Of a stretch of 9,899 nt of DNA, positions 1-6,015 are shown in pieces. How positions within the stretch are numbered: position 1 is the stretch's first letter; each line of letters begins with the position of its first letter. The stretch comes from Mycobacterium sp. (GTDB lineage: Bacteria > Actinomycetota > Actinomycetes > Mycobacteriales > Mycobacteriaceae), in the NCBI GenBank assembly GCA_018882545.1, contig VERS01000031.1:1-9899 (forward strand). The letters are read 5' to 3'. The notes under the pieces are model-generated. The model had not been told where the DNA came from, made no database searches, and saw only the letters and a program-made list of their open reading frames with translations. The position numbers and the translations under genes are program-made.

Positions 1-6
1 ACCACA

Positions 7-21
7 CCGGCACCGTGCCGG
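7..21. repeat. Perfect inverted repeat CCGGCAC-C-GTGCCGG
   Basis: Seven-base arms at 7-13 and 15-21 flank a single base. No T-run follows, so it does not look like a classical terminator. It lies inside the open segment at the left edge and may be chance in GC-rich DNA. Confidence 0.3.
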
Positions 22-124
22 CATTTCCGGCTGCCGACGTCTGTACGACCCGTGCCGAGGACGCCGCAGCGAACCGTATCGGCGCGCTGCACTGGCGATG
101 GCGGAACGCCACGATAACCATCCG

Positions 125-139
125 CCACGTCTGACGTGG
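125..139. repeat. Inverted repeat CCACGT-CTG-ACGTGG
   Basis: Perfect six-base arms (125-130 and 134-139) flank CTG. As RNA the stem could extend by a wobble pair and one more pair. The TGA at 132-134 that closes the first open segment falls in the loop, so it might be a terminator stem at a gene end. It has no U-tract. The role is uncertain. Confidence 0.25.
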
Positions 140-306
140 TGAGAAGTGACGCGAATCCCGTTGCCGCCGTGAACCTGACGAGCGACGGCACCCTCACCGC
201 GATTCACACCCCGGATATACGCCGGGGTCGGTTACGGTACGGTTGGCGGCCGATCAAGGCGACGTCTGGTTCACCGGGGACTCGTCGTTCAACGCTCCCT
301 GCCGGG

Positions 307-714
307 CTATTGGGCGAGCAGCCGGTAATCGATCCCCAGGGATCGGTAAGTGCGCTCAGCCCGGAGGTCGAGTGACAGCAATTGGTGGCCGAAGCGGTGG
401 GCGGTTAGCCCGACGAGGGCGTCGTAAGTGCTGCCGCCCATCACCGCCGTGGTCGCAACGGCTGTCGGCAATGACTCATAGAGCTCGGCGTCCGGGGCAA
501 TGATGCGACCGCCCCATTGCCGAGCCAGATACTCGGCCACCGTCTGGGCGTCCATTCGGAACGGTTCGGGCATCCGTGTCAGAACCGCGTAGGTTTCCGT
601 CACCACATGGGCTGGAAGGACCACCTCGGGCGTCACAGCACGCCGAGCCGCCTCATGCGCCTCATGCCAGGGGGCAAAGGCTGCGATGACGATGCTCGTG
701 TCGAATGCCGTCAC
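307..714 (-). CDS. vapC: VapC-type PIN-domain ribonuclease toxin
   Basis: This 135-residue protein spans a single PIN domain, the usual length for a VapC toxin, a magnesium-dependent endoribonuclease that cuts RNA to stop growth when free of its antitoxin. The four acidic residues of the PIN active site are in place: Asp5 in FDTSIV, Glu40 in VVTETY, Asp98 in TYDAL and Asp116 in LLSLDLRAERTY. The GTG start overlaps the vapB stop in a GTGA junction (711-714) and has no Shine-Dalgarno of its own, so translation is probably coupled to vapB. By my count about a quarter of the first 57 codons end in A or T, far more than in nagA, which fits horizontal acquisition. The RNA target cannot be read from the sequence. 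Confidence 0.9.
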   Translation of the reverse strand: MTAFDTSIVIAAFAPWHEAHEAARRAVTPEVVLPAHVVTETYAVLTRMPEPFRMDAQTVAEYLARQWGGRIIAPDAELYESLPTAVATTAVMGGSTYDALVGLTAHRFGHQLLSLDLRAERTYRSLGIDYRLLAQ

Positions 715-956
715 CGGCGCGTGGCTTCGACCGCATCCCGGACTTGCTCGGCTGTGAGGACGGGAAGATCCACCTGCGCGACCGCGACCAGGGCGCCGCC
801 GTGGTCAACGAGCCGCACAGGTGTCGTCGCGGGCGAGATCTCGAGGTGGCCTTCGACCTCTGTCAACACGATCCGACTGCCGGGGCGGAGTCCGAGCCGC
901 TCTCGGACTTCCTTGGGAACGACCACCCGCCCGCCTGAATCAATGGTTCCCAGCAT
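711..956 (-). CDS. vapB: VapB-type antitoxin with AbrB/MazE-like DNA-binding domain
   Basis: This 81-residue protein has an N-terminal SpoVT/AbrB swapped-hairpin domain (residues about 3-43), shown by GTIDSGGRVVVPKEVRERLGL followed by a PGSRIVLTEVEGHLEI strand pair. Its C-terminal half (about 46-81, ending LTAEQVRDAVEATRR) is of the kind that wraps around and blocks a PIN toxin. By family knowledge it would neutralise the VapC encoded immediately downstream and, as a VapB or VapBC complex, repress its own promoter. A perfect palindrome lies 25-44 bases upstream of the ATG and covers the -35 area. No Shine-Dalgarno precedes the ATG. A -10 box is spaced so that transcription would begin at the A of the ATG, suggesting a leaderless mRNA. 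Confidence 0.88.
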   Translation of the reverse strand: MLGTIDSGGRVVVPKEVRERLGLRPGSRIVLTEVEGHLEISPATTPVRLVDHGGALVAVAQVDLPVLTAEQVRDAVEATRR

Positions 957-970
957 GGTTTGACGATACC
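957..970 (-). promoter_or_regulatory. Probable leaderless promoter of vapBC (extended -10)
   Basis: On the minus strand, TGG-TATCGT is an extended -10 of the TANNNT type, with the hexamer at 968-963. Its last T is seven bases from position 956, the A of the vapB ATG, so +1 should coincide with the start codon. No purine-rich ribosome site is present in GTCAAACC before the ATG. The -35 position falls inside the palindrome at 981-1000 and is a poor match to consensus. Confidence 0.5.
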
Positions 971-980
971 ATTTACTATC

Positions 981-1000
981 TGAACTGCGTGTTCAGTTCA
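981..1000. promoter_or_regulatory. Candidate VapB/VapBC operator palindrome
   Basis: TGAACTG-N6-CAGTTCA is a perfect inverted repeat with seven-base arms (981-987 and 994-1000). It sits just upstream of the vapB -10 and covers the -35 area. VapBC complexes typically autorepress through such palindromes, so this is the best operator candidate. That VapB is the protein binding it is inferred from position. Confidence 0.55.
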
Positions 1001-1178
1001 CCTCTGACTGAGCGCCTCGCCAGCAGCGCCGACGACACCGCCCGGTGTAGGGCATTTCGCCGCACCTCGACGGCCGCTGTCTCAGGTCCTGCCGGTGCTG
1101 CTGCTGACGCTGCCGAGGCCGTCGCGGGGTCGACCAGGGTGATGGTGTGTGCGGCCCTGCCCGCCATCGCTGCGATGT

Positions 1179-1802
1179 CTATTCGTCGGAGGCGGCGCGG
1201 CCACCCACTTCGGCCGGCAGCGGCGGCGACAGCGAGGCCCCGGGCGAGGAGGTCGGCGTCGGCGGTGACGTCGACGCGCCAGCCGAGGCCGATGGTGAGG
1301 TGGCGGAGGTGCCCGGCGTGGTCGCCGCCGAGGATCCCGCCGCCGGGGACCCCGTGGACTTCGGGCCGTGGTAGTCCGTCCAGATCTCGGTGCGGAAGGT
1401 GTCGCCGTTGGCGGTCACACTCAGGGCGGTCGCGGTGACGGTGTATCTGACTGCGTCGTTGTTCACCACGAAGGAGTTCGCCGAGGTTTGTTTGGCCGGC
1501 GCGATCAGCTTGGCCCCGTCGCCGACCCGCACCCCGCGGTACTCAAACGCGCCGTCGGGGGACTCGCAGATCGCCACCCGGGAGGATTCGGTGGCACCGA
1601 AAAGCACTGCGGTGTCCGGGCTGGCGCACCGCGCGGTGGAGTTGAGGTAGCCCTCGCTGTCCGACGGCGGCACCGCGGTGGGCGCGGCGAAGGCCAGTGG
1701 CGCACCGACGGCGACAAGCGCCGCCGCGGCCGCGGCGGCCAGGCCGGATTTCGACAGCGGGCAAATGTGCAGTCCGGAACGGTCGTGGGTGGAGGTGCTC
1801 AT
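1179..1802 (-). CDS. Secreted protein with Ser/Thr/Pro/Ala-rich C-terminal tail, function unknown
   Basis: This is a 207-residue protein. A probable Sec signal peptide covers residues 1-39: a short charged start, an Ala/Leu/Val hydrophobic stretch from about 20 to 38, and a likely cut after AFA39. There is no lipobox, and Cys14 lies before the hydrophobic core. Residues about 50-146 form a compact-looking domain with two cysteines (Cys59 and Cys79) that could form a disulfide, ending in RTEIWTDYHGP. Residues about 147-207 are low complexity in Ser, Thr, Pro, Ala and Gly, like a cell-wall-spanning or O-mannosylated linker. I do not recognise the family. From memory, a proline-rich secreted protein also lies beside nagA in M. 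tuberculosis (Rv3333c), but in another orientation, so homology is not claimed. It lies 65 bases after nagA on the same strand; the ribosome site is weak. Confidence 0.72.
   Translation of the reverse strand: MSTSTHDRSGLHICPLSKSGLAAAAAAALVAVGAPLAFAAPTAVPPSDSEGYLNSTARCASPDTAVLFGATESSRVAICESPDGAFEYRGVRVGDGAKLIAPAKQTSANSFVVNNDAVRYTVTATALSVTANGDTFRTEIWTDYHGPKSTGSPAAGSSAATTPGTSATSPSASAGASTSPPTPTSSPGASLSPPLPAEVGGRAASDE
1720..1739. repeat. 20-base perfect palindrome in the signal-peptide codons
   Basis: GCCGCCGCGGCCGCGGCGGC equals its own reverse complement. It encodes most of the alanine run of the secreted protein's signal peptide, so amino-acid composition alone may explain it. Confidence 0.6.
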
Positions 1803-1867
1803 TTCATCTACCAGACCACAGCCGTACCCGCGTGCGCGAGGGGCGATGCGGAGCCAAGACCGAATCG

Positions 1868-3034
1868 TTAGGTGTCTGAGACTGATTCAGCGCTTGTCTG
1901 GCGGACCCAGTGACCCCGGTGCAGCACCCCGCAAACGGTCAGGTCGTCATCGAGTACCACCAGGTCAGCCGGCGCCCCGCTGCGCAGCACCGGGCTCGGA
2001 AGGCCCAGCGCGCGAGCCGGATTGACCGAGGTCTGGAGCACCGCCAGCTGCATCGCCGCGTCGTGCGCAACCCCGCCCTCGACATGGCGGTGCACCGCGA
2101 AGGCGAAGAGCCGGTCCATCGTCGCGGTGCTCCCGGCGATCGTGTCGGTGCCGACCAGACGCGCGATCCCGTCGCTGACCTCGACGTCCAGCGGGCCGAT
2201 CCGGTAGTCGCCGTCGGCCATTCCGGCTGCGGCCATCGCATCGGTCACCAGCGACACCCGGTCCCCCCCGGTGCTGCGGGTGATGTGGCGGTATAGCGCA
2301 CCGTCGACGTGCACGCCGTCAGCGATCACCTCGACGGTGACGCGGGGATCCTCCAGCAGCGCGATCACCGGGCCGGGTTCGCGGTGGTGGATCGGCCGCA
2401 TGGCGTTGAACAGGTGGGTGCCGACGGTGGCCCCGGCGTCTACGGCGGCGCGGGTCTGCGCGTAGCTGGCCTCGGTGTGCCCCACCGCGGCCACCGCCCC
2501 GGCGTCGACGACCGTGCGGATGGCCGCCAGCGCACCGGTGCGTTCCGGAGCCAGGGTGACCATCCGGATCGTCCCGCCGCCGGTCTGTAACACCGCCTGC
2601 ACCTCGGCCGGTTCGGGATCCCGCAGCAGGGCCGGGTCGTGTGCGCCGCAGCGTTCGGCCGCCAGCCACGGCCCTTCCAGGTGGATCCCGGCGATCAGAC
2701 CGTCGCGAACCTGCTCGGCGAGTGCGCCGACCTGGCGCAGCAGATCTCCCGGCGCCTCGGTGACCAGCGAGGCGATCAGAGTGGTGGTGCCGTGCCGGCG
2801 GTGCAGGCCCACCGCGGTCGCGGTCTGGCCGGCAACCGAGAAACTACCGCCCCCGCCGCCGTGCACATGGGTGTCGACGAACCCGGGCACCACGCTCACC
2901 GCGCCCAGATCCCGGTCGGCCGGCCGGGGGGGTTCACCGCCGCCGATCCCGGCCACGGCGCCGTCGGTCACCTCGACCCAGCCGGGCCGCAGCACCTCGG
3001 CCCCGGTGAGCACCGTCGCGGCCCGCAGCAGCAC
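1868..3034 (-). CDS. nagA: N-acetylglucosamine-6-phosphate deacetylase
   Basis: This 388-residue cytoplasmic amidohydrolase converts GlcNAc-6-phosphate to glucosamine-6-phosphate and acetate, the first step after PTS uptake. The metal and catalytic motifs are in order: HxH in FVDTHVHGG (His56, His58), Glu120 in IHLEGPW, His186 in VGHTEASY, His207 in GTHLFNAMRP, His242 in IADGVHV and the catalytic Asp265 in VTDAMAAAG. Length is normal for the family (about 380). Cys129 in the loop after the HLEGPW motif matches the position where I recall structural work on mycobacterial NagA finding an unusual active-site cysteine. The start is a GTG one base after the nagB TAA stop. With GGCAGGG inside the nagB end as the only upstream ribosome site, translation is probably coupled. 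The product feeds NagB. Confidence 0.95.
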   Translation of the reverse strand: MLLRAATVLTGAEVLRPGWVEVTDGAVAGIGGGEPPRPADRDLGAVSVVPGFVDTHVHGGGGGSFSVAGQTATAVGLHRRHGTTTLIASLVTEAPGDLLRQVGALAEQVRDGLIAGIHLEGPWLAAERCGAHDPALLRDPEPAEVQAVLQTGGGTIRMVTLAPERTGALAAIRTVVDAGAVAAVGHTEASYAQTRAAVDAGATVGTHLFNAMRPIHHREPGPVIALLEDPRVTVEVIADGVHVDGALYRHITRSTGGDRVSLVTDAMAAAGMADGDYRIGPLDVEVSDGIARLVGTDTIAGSTATMDRLFAFAVHRHVEGGVAHDAAMQLAVLQTSVNPARALGLPSPVLRSGAPADLVVLDDDLTVCGVLHRGHWVRQTSAESVSDT

Positions 3035-3035
3035 C

Positions 3036-3821
3036 TTAGATGCCCTGCCAGCCCGGTTTGGACTCGTAGGTCTCCCGGTAGTAGTCGGCCAGTTGCAGTC
3101 GGCGCGCGGCGGCGTCGTCGAGGAAGACGGTCACGTGCGGGTGGTGCTGCAGGATGCTCGCCGGCCACATCGCACTGACGGCGCCCTCGGCCATCTGGTG
3201 CACCGCCTCGGCCTTGGACCGGCCGGTGGCCACCAGCACGATGTGCCGGGCCTCGGAGATGGTGCCCAGGCCCTGGGTGACGCAGTGGGTGGGCACCGCA
3301 TCGAGGTCACCGTCGAAGAATCTCGCGTTGTCCACCCGGGTCTGGCGGGTCAGGGTCTTGATCCGGGTGCGCGAGGCCAGCGAGGAGCCCGGCTCGTTGA
3401 AGCCGATGTGGCCGTCGGTGCCGATCCCGAGGATCTGCAGGTCCACCCCGCCGGCGTCCCGGATGGCCTGGTCGTATGCCGCGCAGGCGGCTGGGATGTC
3501 GGCGGCCAGCCCGTCCGGGCCCTGCACCGCCCCCGGCGGGAAGTCGACCCGCGAGACGAACACCCGGTCGATGAAGTTGCGGTAGTTCTCGGGGTGGTCG
3601 GCCGGCAGGCCCACGTACTCGTCGAGGGTGAAACCGCGGGCCTGCTTGAAGGAGATCCGCCCCGCTTCGTAGCGGGCGACGAGTTCGTCGTAGATGGACA
3701 GCGGCGAGGAGCCGGTGGCCAGGCCCAGTACGGAGTCCGGTTTGGACGCCAGCAGCTTCTCGAACGCGTCGGCGGCCACCGACCCGATCTCCGCGGAGTC
3801 CCGCAGGATGATCACTTCCAT
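3036..3821 (-). CDS. nagB: Glucosamine-6-phosphate deaminase
   Basis: This 261-residue enzyme (E. coli NagB is 266) isomerises and deaminates glucosamine-6-phosphate to fructose-6-phosphate and ammonia. Visible motifs are the phosphate loop LGLATGSSP (33-40), the catalytic Asp67 in FTLDEYVGLP, and GIGTDGHIGFNEP with Asp136, His138 and Glu143 of the ring-opening site. The segment SRTRIKTLT (150-158) keeps the Arg and Lys that bind the allosteric activator GlcNAc-6-phosphate in E. coli. I chose the ATG at 3821 because the protein then starts MEVIIL, aligning with the family N-terminus; the frame is open 19 codons further, but that part overlaps the EIIA domain gene in another frame. No clear Shine-Dalgarno is present, so translation probably depends on the upstream crr. 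The gene ends one base before nagA. Confidence 0.95.
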   Translation of the reverse strand: MEVIILRDSAEIGSVAADAFEKLLASKPDSVLGLATGSSPLSIYDELVARYEAGRISFKQARGFTLDEYVGLPADHPENYRNFIDRVFVSRVDFPPGAVQGPDGLAADIPAACAAYDQAIRDAGGVDLQILGIGTDGHIGFNEPGSSLASRTRIKTLTRQTRVDNARFFDGDLDAVPTHCVTQGLGTISEARHIVLVATGRSKAEAVHQMAEGAVSAMWPASILQHHPHVTVFLDDAAARRLQLADYYRETYESKPGWQGI

Positions 3822-4302
3822 CGCGGGCCGCGTACTTGTTGGCGGTGAAAAGCGCTGCGCAGCAGGGGATGGCGGCACCGGAGGTGACCTCGTCGGAGAC
3901 GACGACGTTCGCCGGTTCGCGTTCGTCCATCACCACTACCGGGACCACCGGGCTCAACCCGGCGGCCACGATCGCCGGGACGTCGTAGATGATCACCGGC
4001 TGGCCGGCCTCGACGGTGTCGCCCTGCGCGACCTGGGCGGTGAAACCCTCGCCGTTGAGGGTCACCGTGTCCAGGCCCAAGTGCACCAGCACCCCGACGT
4101 TGTCGGCGGTCATGATCACGTACGCATGCGGCAGCAGTTTGAGGATCTTGCCGCCCACCGGCGCGACGGCGTAGATCACCTCGTGCGGCGGGTCTATCGC
4201 GGCGCCGTAGCCGACCATGCCACCGGAGAAGACCGGATCGGGGACGGCCGACAGCGCCATTGCGCGGCCCTCGACAGGGGCGAAGACCTGGGTCTGGCTC
4301 AC
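3307..4302 (-). CDS. crr: PTS EIIA component (Crr-like); lost stop, frame runs on through nagB
   Basis: The first 156 residues (3835-4302) are a complete EIIA domain of the glucose family, which passes phosphate from HPr to the membrane EIICB. His74 in VLVHLGLDTVTLNGEGF is the phosphorylated residue and His59 in LLPHAYVIMT its partner. The domain ends LFTANK, where a natural C-terminus is expected, but the next codon is TAC (3832-3834) rather than a stop. The frame stays open for 175 codons to 3307, mostly out of frame within nagB, giving an arginine- and proline-rich tail with no domain. A one-base change of TAC to TAA or TAG would restore a normal-length protein. The GTG start is preceded by a strong AAGGAGG (4307-4313) at four bases. 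It could be a true stop loss or a sequence error; the EIIA identity is firm. Confidence 0.85.
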   Translation of the reverse strand: MSQTQVFAPVEGRAMALSAVPDPVFSGGMVGYGAAIDPPHEVIYAVAPVGGKILKLLPHAYVIMTADNVGVLVHLGLDTVTLNGEGFTAQVAQGDTVEAGQPVIIYDVPAIVAAGLSPVVPVVVMDEREPANVVVSDEVTSGAAIPCCAALFTANKYAARDGSDHPAGLRGDRVGGRRRVREAAGVQTGLRTGPGHRLLAAVHLRRTRRPLRSGADLLQAGPRFHPRRVRGPAGRPPRELPQLHRPGVRLAGRLPAGGGAGPGRAGRRHPSRLRGIRPGHPGRRRGGPADPRDRHRRPHRLQRAGLLAGLAHPDQDPDPPDPGGQREILRR

Positions 4303-4306
4303 GGGG

Positions 4307-4313
4307 CCTCCTT
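4307..4313 (-). promoter_or_regulatory. Strong Shine-Dalgarno of crr
   Basis: AAGGAGG on the minus strand ends four bases before the GTG at 4302. It is the strongest ribosome site I see in the window and fixes the crr start. nagB has none and nagA only a weak one, which fits coupled translation of crr-nagB-nagA. Confidence 0.8.
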
Positions 4314-4324
4314 GTGCAGGTGTG

Positions 4325-4360
4325 TGAGGCCAGGATAGAGATCAACGCGGTCCTGGGAGG
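4325..4360 (-). promoter_or_regulatory. Candidate promoter of crr-nagB-nagA
   Basis: On the minus strand TATCCT (4337-4332) fits the mycobacterial -10 pattern TANNNT, giving a start near 4325 and a leader of about 23 bases that contains the AAGGAGG. The -35 position (about 4355-4360, CCTCCC) is poor. The repeated GAGGCCA (4326-4332 and 4357-4363) flanks this element. Confidence 0.35.
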
Positions 4361-4367
4361 CCAAAAC

Positions 4368-4397
4368 CGACTCTGCCGCGCAGCGGGGGTCTAAGCT
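4368..4397 (+). promoter_or_regulatory. Candidate promoter of the EIICB gene
   Basis: TAAGCT (4392-4397) fits TANNNT and CGACTC (4368-4373) is a weak -35 with an 18-base spacer. The start would be near 4404, 13 bases before the GGAAGG ribosome site. It is back to back with the crr promoter, so one regulator could control both directions. Confidence 0.3.
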
Positions 4398-4421
4398 TCC
4401 GCTGAGCTGGGATTACGGAAG
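4396..4421 (+). promoter_or_regulatory. Inverted repeat pairing with the EIICB ribosome site
   Basis: CTTCCG (4396-4401) is the exact complement of CGGAAG (4416-4421), which contains most of the GGAAGG ribosome site (4417-4422). If the transcript begins upstream of 4396, the hairpin would hide the ribosome site. It could also be a DNA operator. If transcription begins near 4404, the left arm is not transcribed. Confidence 0.3.
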
Positions 4422-4432
4422 GTTTGGACGAG

Positions 4433-6010
4433 ATGACCGACGCGACGAAAGCCTCAGGGGCACAGGCAAAATCGGGGCTGAGAATCCCCGGATTCGCCCA
4501 ACTGCAGCGGCTCGGCAAGAGCCTCATGCTCCCGATCGCGGTGCTGCCGGCGGCCGGCATCCTGCTGCGGCTGGGCCAGGGCGACCTGCTGGGCAAGATC
4601 AAGGCCCCGGTGATCGGCCCGTTCTTCCAGGCCATGAGTGCGGCCGGCGGTGCGCTGTTCGCCAATCTCGCGCTGCTGTTCGCCGTCGGGGTGGCCATCG
4701 GCTTCGCCCGCAAGGCCGACGGGTCCACCGCGCTGTCGGCGGTGGTGGGCTACCTGGTGATGCAGGCGGTCTTCAAGACCATGTCGCCGTTCGTGCTGGA
4801 AGGGCAGTTGGACAAGGCCGGGGAGCAGGCGCAGATCAACTACAGCGTGTTCGGCGGCATCGTCGTCGGCTTGCTCACCGCGTGGTTGTTCGACCGATAC
4901 CACACCATCCAGTTGCCGCCCTATCTCGGCTTCTTCGGCGGCCGGCGGTTCGTGCCGATCGTGGTGTCGCTGACCGTGCTGGTGGTGTCCTTCGCGATGA
5001 GCTACTTCTATCCGATCTTCGCCGCCGGCCTGACCGCCCTGGGCCAGTTCATCGGCGGCGCCGGGGCGCTGGGCGCCTTCGTGTACGGTTTCGCCAACCG
5101 AATGCTGATTCCCATTGGGCTGCATCACATTCTGAACTCCTACGTGTGGTTCCTCTACGGGGACTACACGACCCCGGACGGCACCGTCGTCACCGGTGAA
5201 CTGACCCGGTTCGCCGCCGGCGACCCGACCGGCGGTCATCTGACCGCCGGCTTCTACCCGATCCTGATGTTCGGCCTGCCGGCAGCGGCGCTGGCGATGA
5301 TCCACGTGGCCAACGCCCGGCAGAAGAAGGTGGCCTTCGGAATTCTGTCCGCGGCCGGCCTGACCGCCTTCCTGACCGGCGTCACCGAACCGCTGGAGTT
5401 CGCCTTCATGTTCGTGGCGTTCCCGCTCTATATCGTCCATGCGATCCTGACCGGTCTGTCGCTGGCGATCGCCTACCTGCTCGACATCCACCTGGGGTTC
5501 TCCTTCTCCGCCGGGCTGATCGACCTGCTGCTGTACGGCACCGCACCGGCGGCCAAGAACATCCCGCTGCTCATCGGCATGGGTGTGGTGTTCTTCGTGC
5601 TCTACTACGTGCTGTTCCGGTTCGTGATCACCAGGTGGAACATGCGCACCCCGGGCCGTGAGCCGGAGGGTGAGTTCGAGGCCGAGGAGCAGGCCAACCT
5701 GAGCGTCGGCAGTGACGCCCCCACCGCGATAGCCGCCGGTGCGGCGGGAGCGGCGGGAGCGGCCACCGCGACGGTGGCCGACAGCAAGGCCGAGCAATTG
5801 ATCGCGGCCTTCGGCGGGCGGGCGAATCTGGTCAACGTCGATGCCTGCATCACCCGGCTGCGGATGGAGGTCGCCGACAAGTCCAAGGTCGATCAGGCCC
5901 GGCTCAAGGCACTCGGTGCGGCCGGGGTGATCGAGGTCGGCAACAGTGTGCAGGCGGTGTTCGGCACCCAGGCCGAGGCGCTGAAAAACGACATCCTCGA
6001 CGTGCTGTAG
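4433..6010 (+). CDS. nagE: PTS EIICB permease, N-acetylglucosamine/glucose family
   Basis: This 525-residue membrane protein imports a sugar and phosphorylates it during entry. Residues about 15-395 are the EIIC channel domain with about ten hydrophobic segments. It carries LHHILNS and the sugar-binding GVTEPLEF (Glu319). A flexible Ala/Gly linker (about 420-445) leads to the EIIB domain, whose Cys472 in [10 protein letters not shown] accepts phosphate from EIIA; an EIIA domain is absent and supplied by the divergent crr. Adjacent nagBA makes GlcNAc the likely substrate, but the literature as I recall it names the M. smegmatis homologue ptsG, so glucose or both remain possible. I chose the ATG at 4433, 10 bases after GGAAGG; a TTG at 4424 is also in frame but only one base from it. 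EI and HPr are not in the window. Confidence 0.92.
   Translation: MTDATKASGAQAKSGLRIPGFAQLQRLGKSLMLPIAVLPAAGILLRLGQGDLLGKIKAPVIGPFFQAMSAAGGALFANLALLFAVGVAIGFARKADGSTALSAVVGYLVMQAVFKTMSPFVLEGQLDKAGEQAQINYSVFGGIVVGLLTAWLFDRYHTIQLPPYLGFFGGRRFVPIVVSLTVLVVSFAMSYFYPIFAAGLTALGQFIGGAGALGAFVYGFANRMLIPIGLHHILNSYVWFLYGDYTTPDGTVVTGELTRFAAGDPTGGHLTAGFYPILMFGLPAAALAMIHVANARQKKVAFGILSAAGLTAFLTGVTEPLEFAFMFVAFPLYIVHAILTGLSLAIAYLLDIHLGFSFSAGLIDLLLYGTAPAAKNIPLLIGMGVVFFVLYYVLFRFVITRWNMRTPGREPEGEFEAEEQANLSVGSDAPTAIAAGAAGAAGAATATVADSKAEQLIAAFGGRANLVNVDACITRLRMEVADKSKVDQARLKALGAAGVIEVGNSVQAVFGTQAEALKNDILDVL
5741..5763 (+). repeat. Nine-base tandem repeat in the EIIC-EIIB linker
   Basis: GCGGCGGGA is repeated twice and followed by a partial third copy, encoding the GAAGAAGAA part of the interdomain linker. 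It can change length by replication slippage without breaking the frame. Confidence 0.6.
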
Positions 6011-6015
6011 CGGAG

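Larger units (their letters stand above)
3..306 (+). pseudogene. Possible decayed coding remnant at the left edge
   Basis: No intact gene lies in this stretch, but coding-like segments follow one another in changing frames. Positions 3-134 are open to the left edge and end in TGA. Positions 118 to about 235 are open in the next frame and contain the fragment VAAVNLTSDGTLTAIHT. Positions about 237-306 return to the first frame with the fragment AADQGDVWFTGDSSFNAP. By my count about three quarters or more of third positions in the last two pieces are G or C, as expected for coding DNA here. I recognise no family. Chance open frames in GC-rich DNA, or two unrelated gene ends, remain possible. 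Confidence 0.22.

Noticed and set aside
982..994. LexA (SOS) box, GAAC...GTTC
   Set aside because: The spacer is five bases, whereas the mycobacterial SOS box has four; the longer palindrome around it explains the match better.
976..1167. 63-codon minus-strand frame between the secreted gene and vapB
   Set aside because: No ribosome site, Ala-rich composition, no recognisable motif, and it would run through the vapBC operator. The 222 bases between the two genes otherwise show only the promoter and palindrome.
2475..3848. 457-codon open frame on the plus strand opposite nagA and nagB
   Set aside because: Low-complexity Arg/Gly/Val/Pro translation with no family features; both opposing genes have full catalytic motifs.
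3822..3878. NagB starting 19 codons upstream at the GTG at 3878
   Set aside because: The extra residues (MPPSPAAQRF...) lie over the conserved EIIA C-terminus in another frame and extend NagB beyond its family N-terminus. The ATG at 3821 gives the expected MEVIIL start.
4303..4432. DasR/NagR-type GntR operator or antiterminator hairpin in front of the PTS genes
   Set aside because: I found no sequence close to the TGGTCTAGACCA type of operator and no terminator-antiterminator pair. Only the weaker repeats reported above are visible.
4454..5797. 447-codon open frame on the minus strand opposite the permease gene
   Set aside because: It is a shadow of the EIICB coding frame in GC-rich DNA: Arg/Gln/His/Glu-rich, no domain, and exactly opposite strongly conserved protein sequence.
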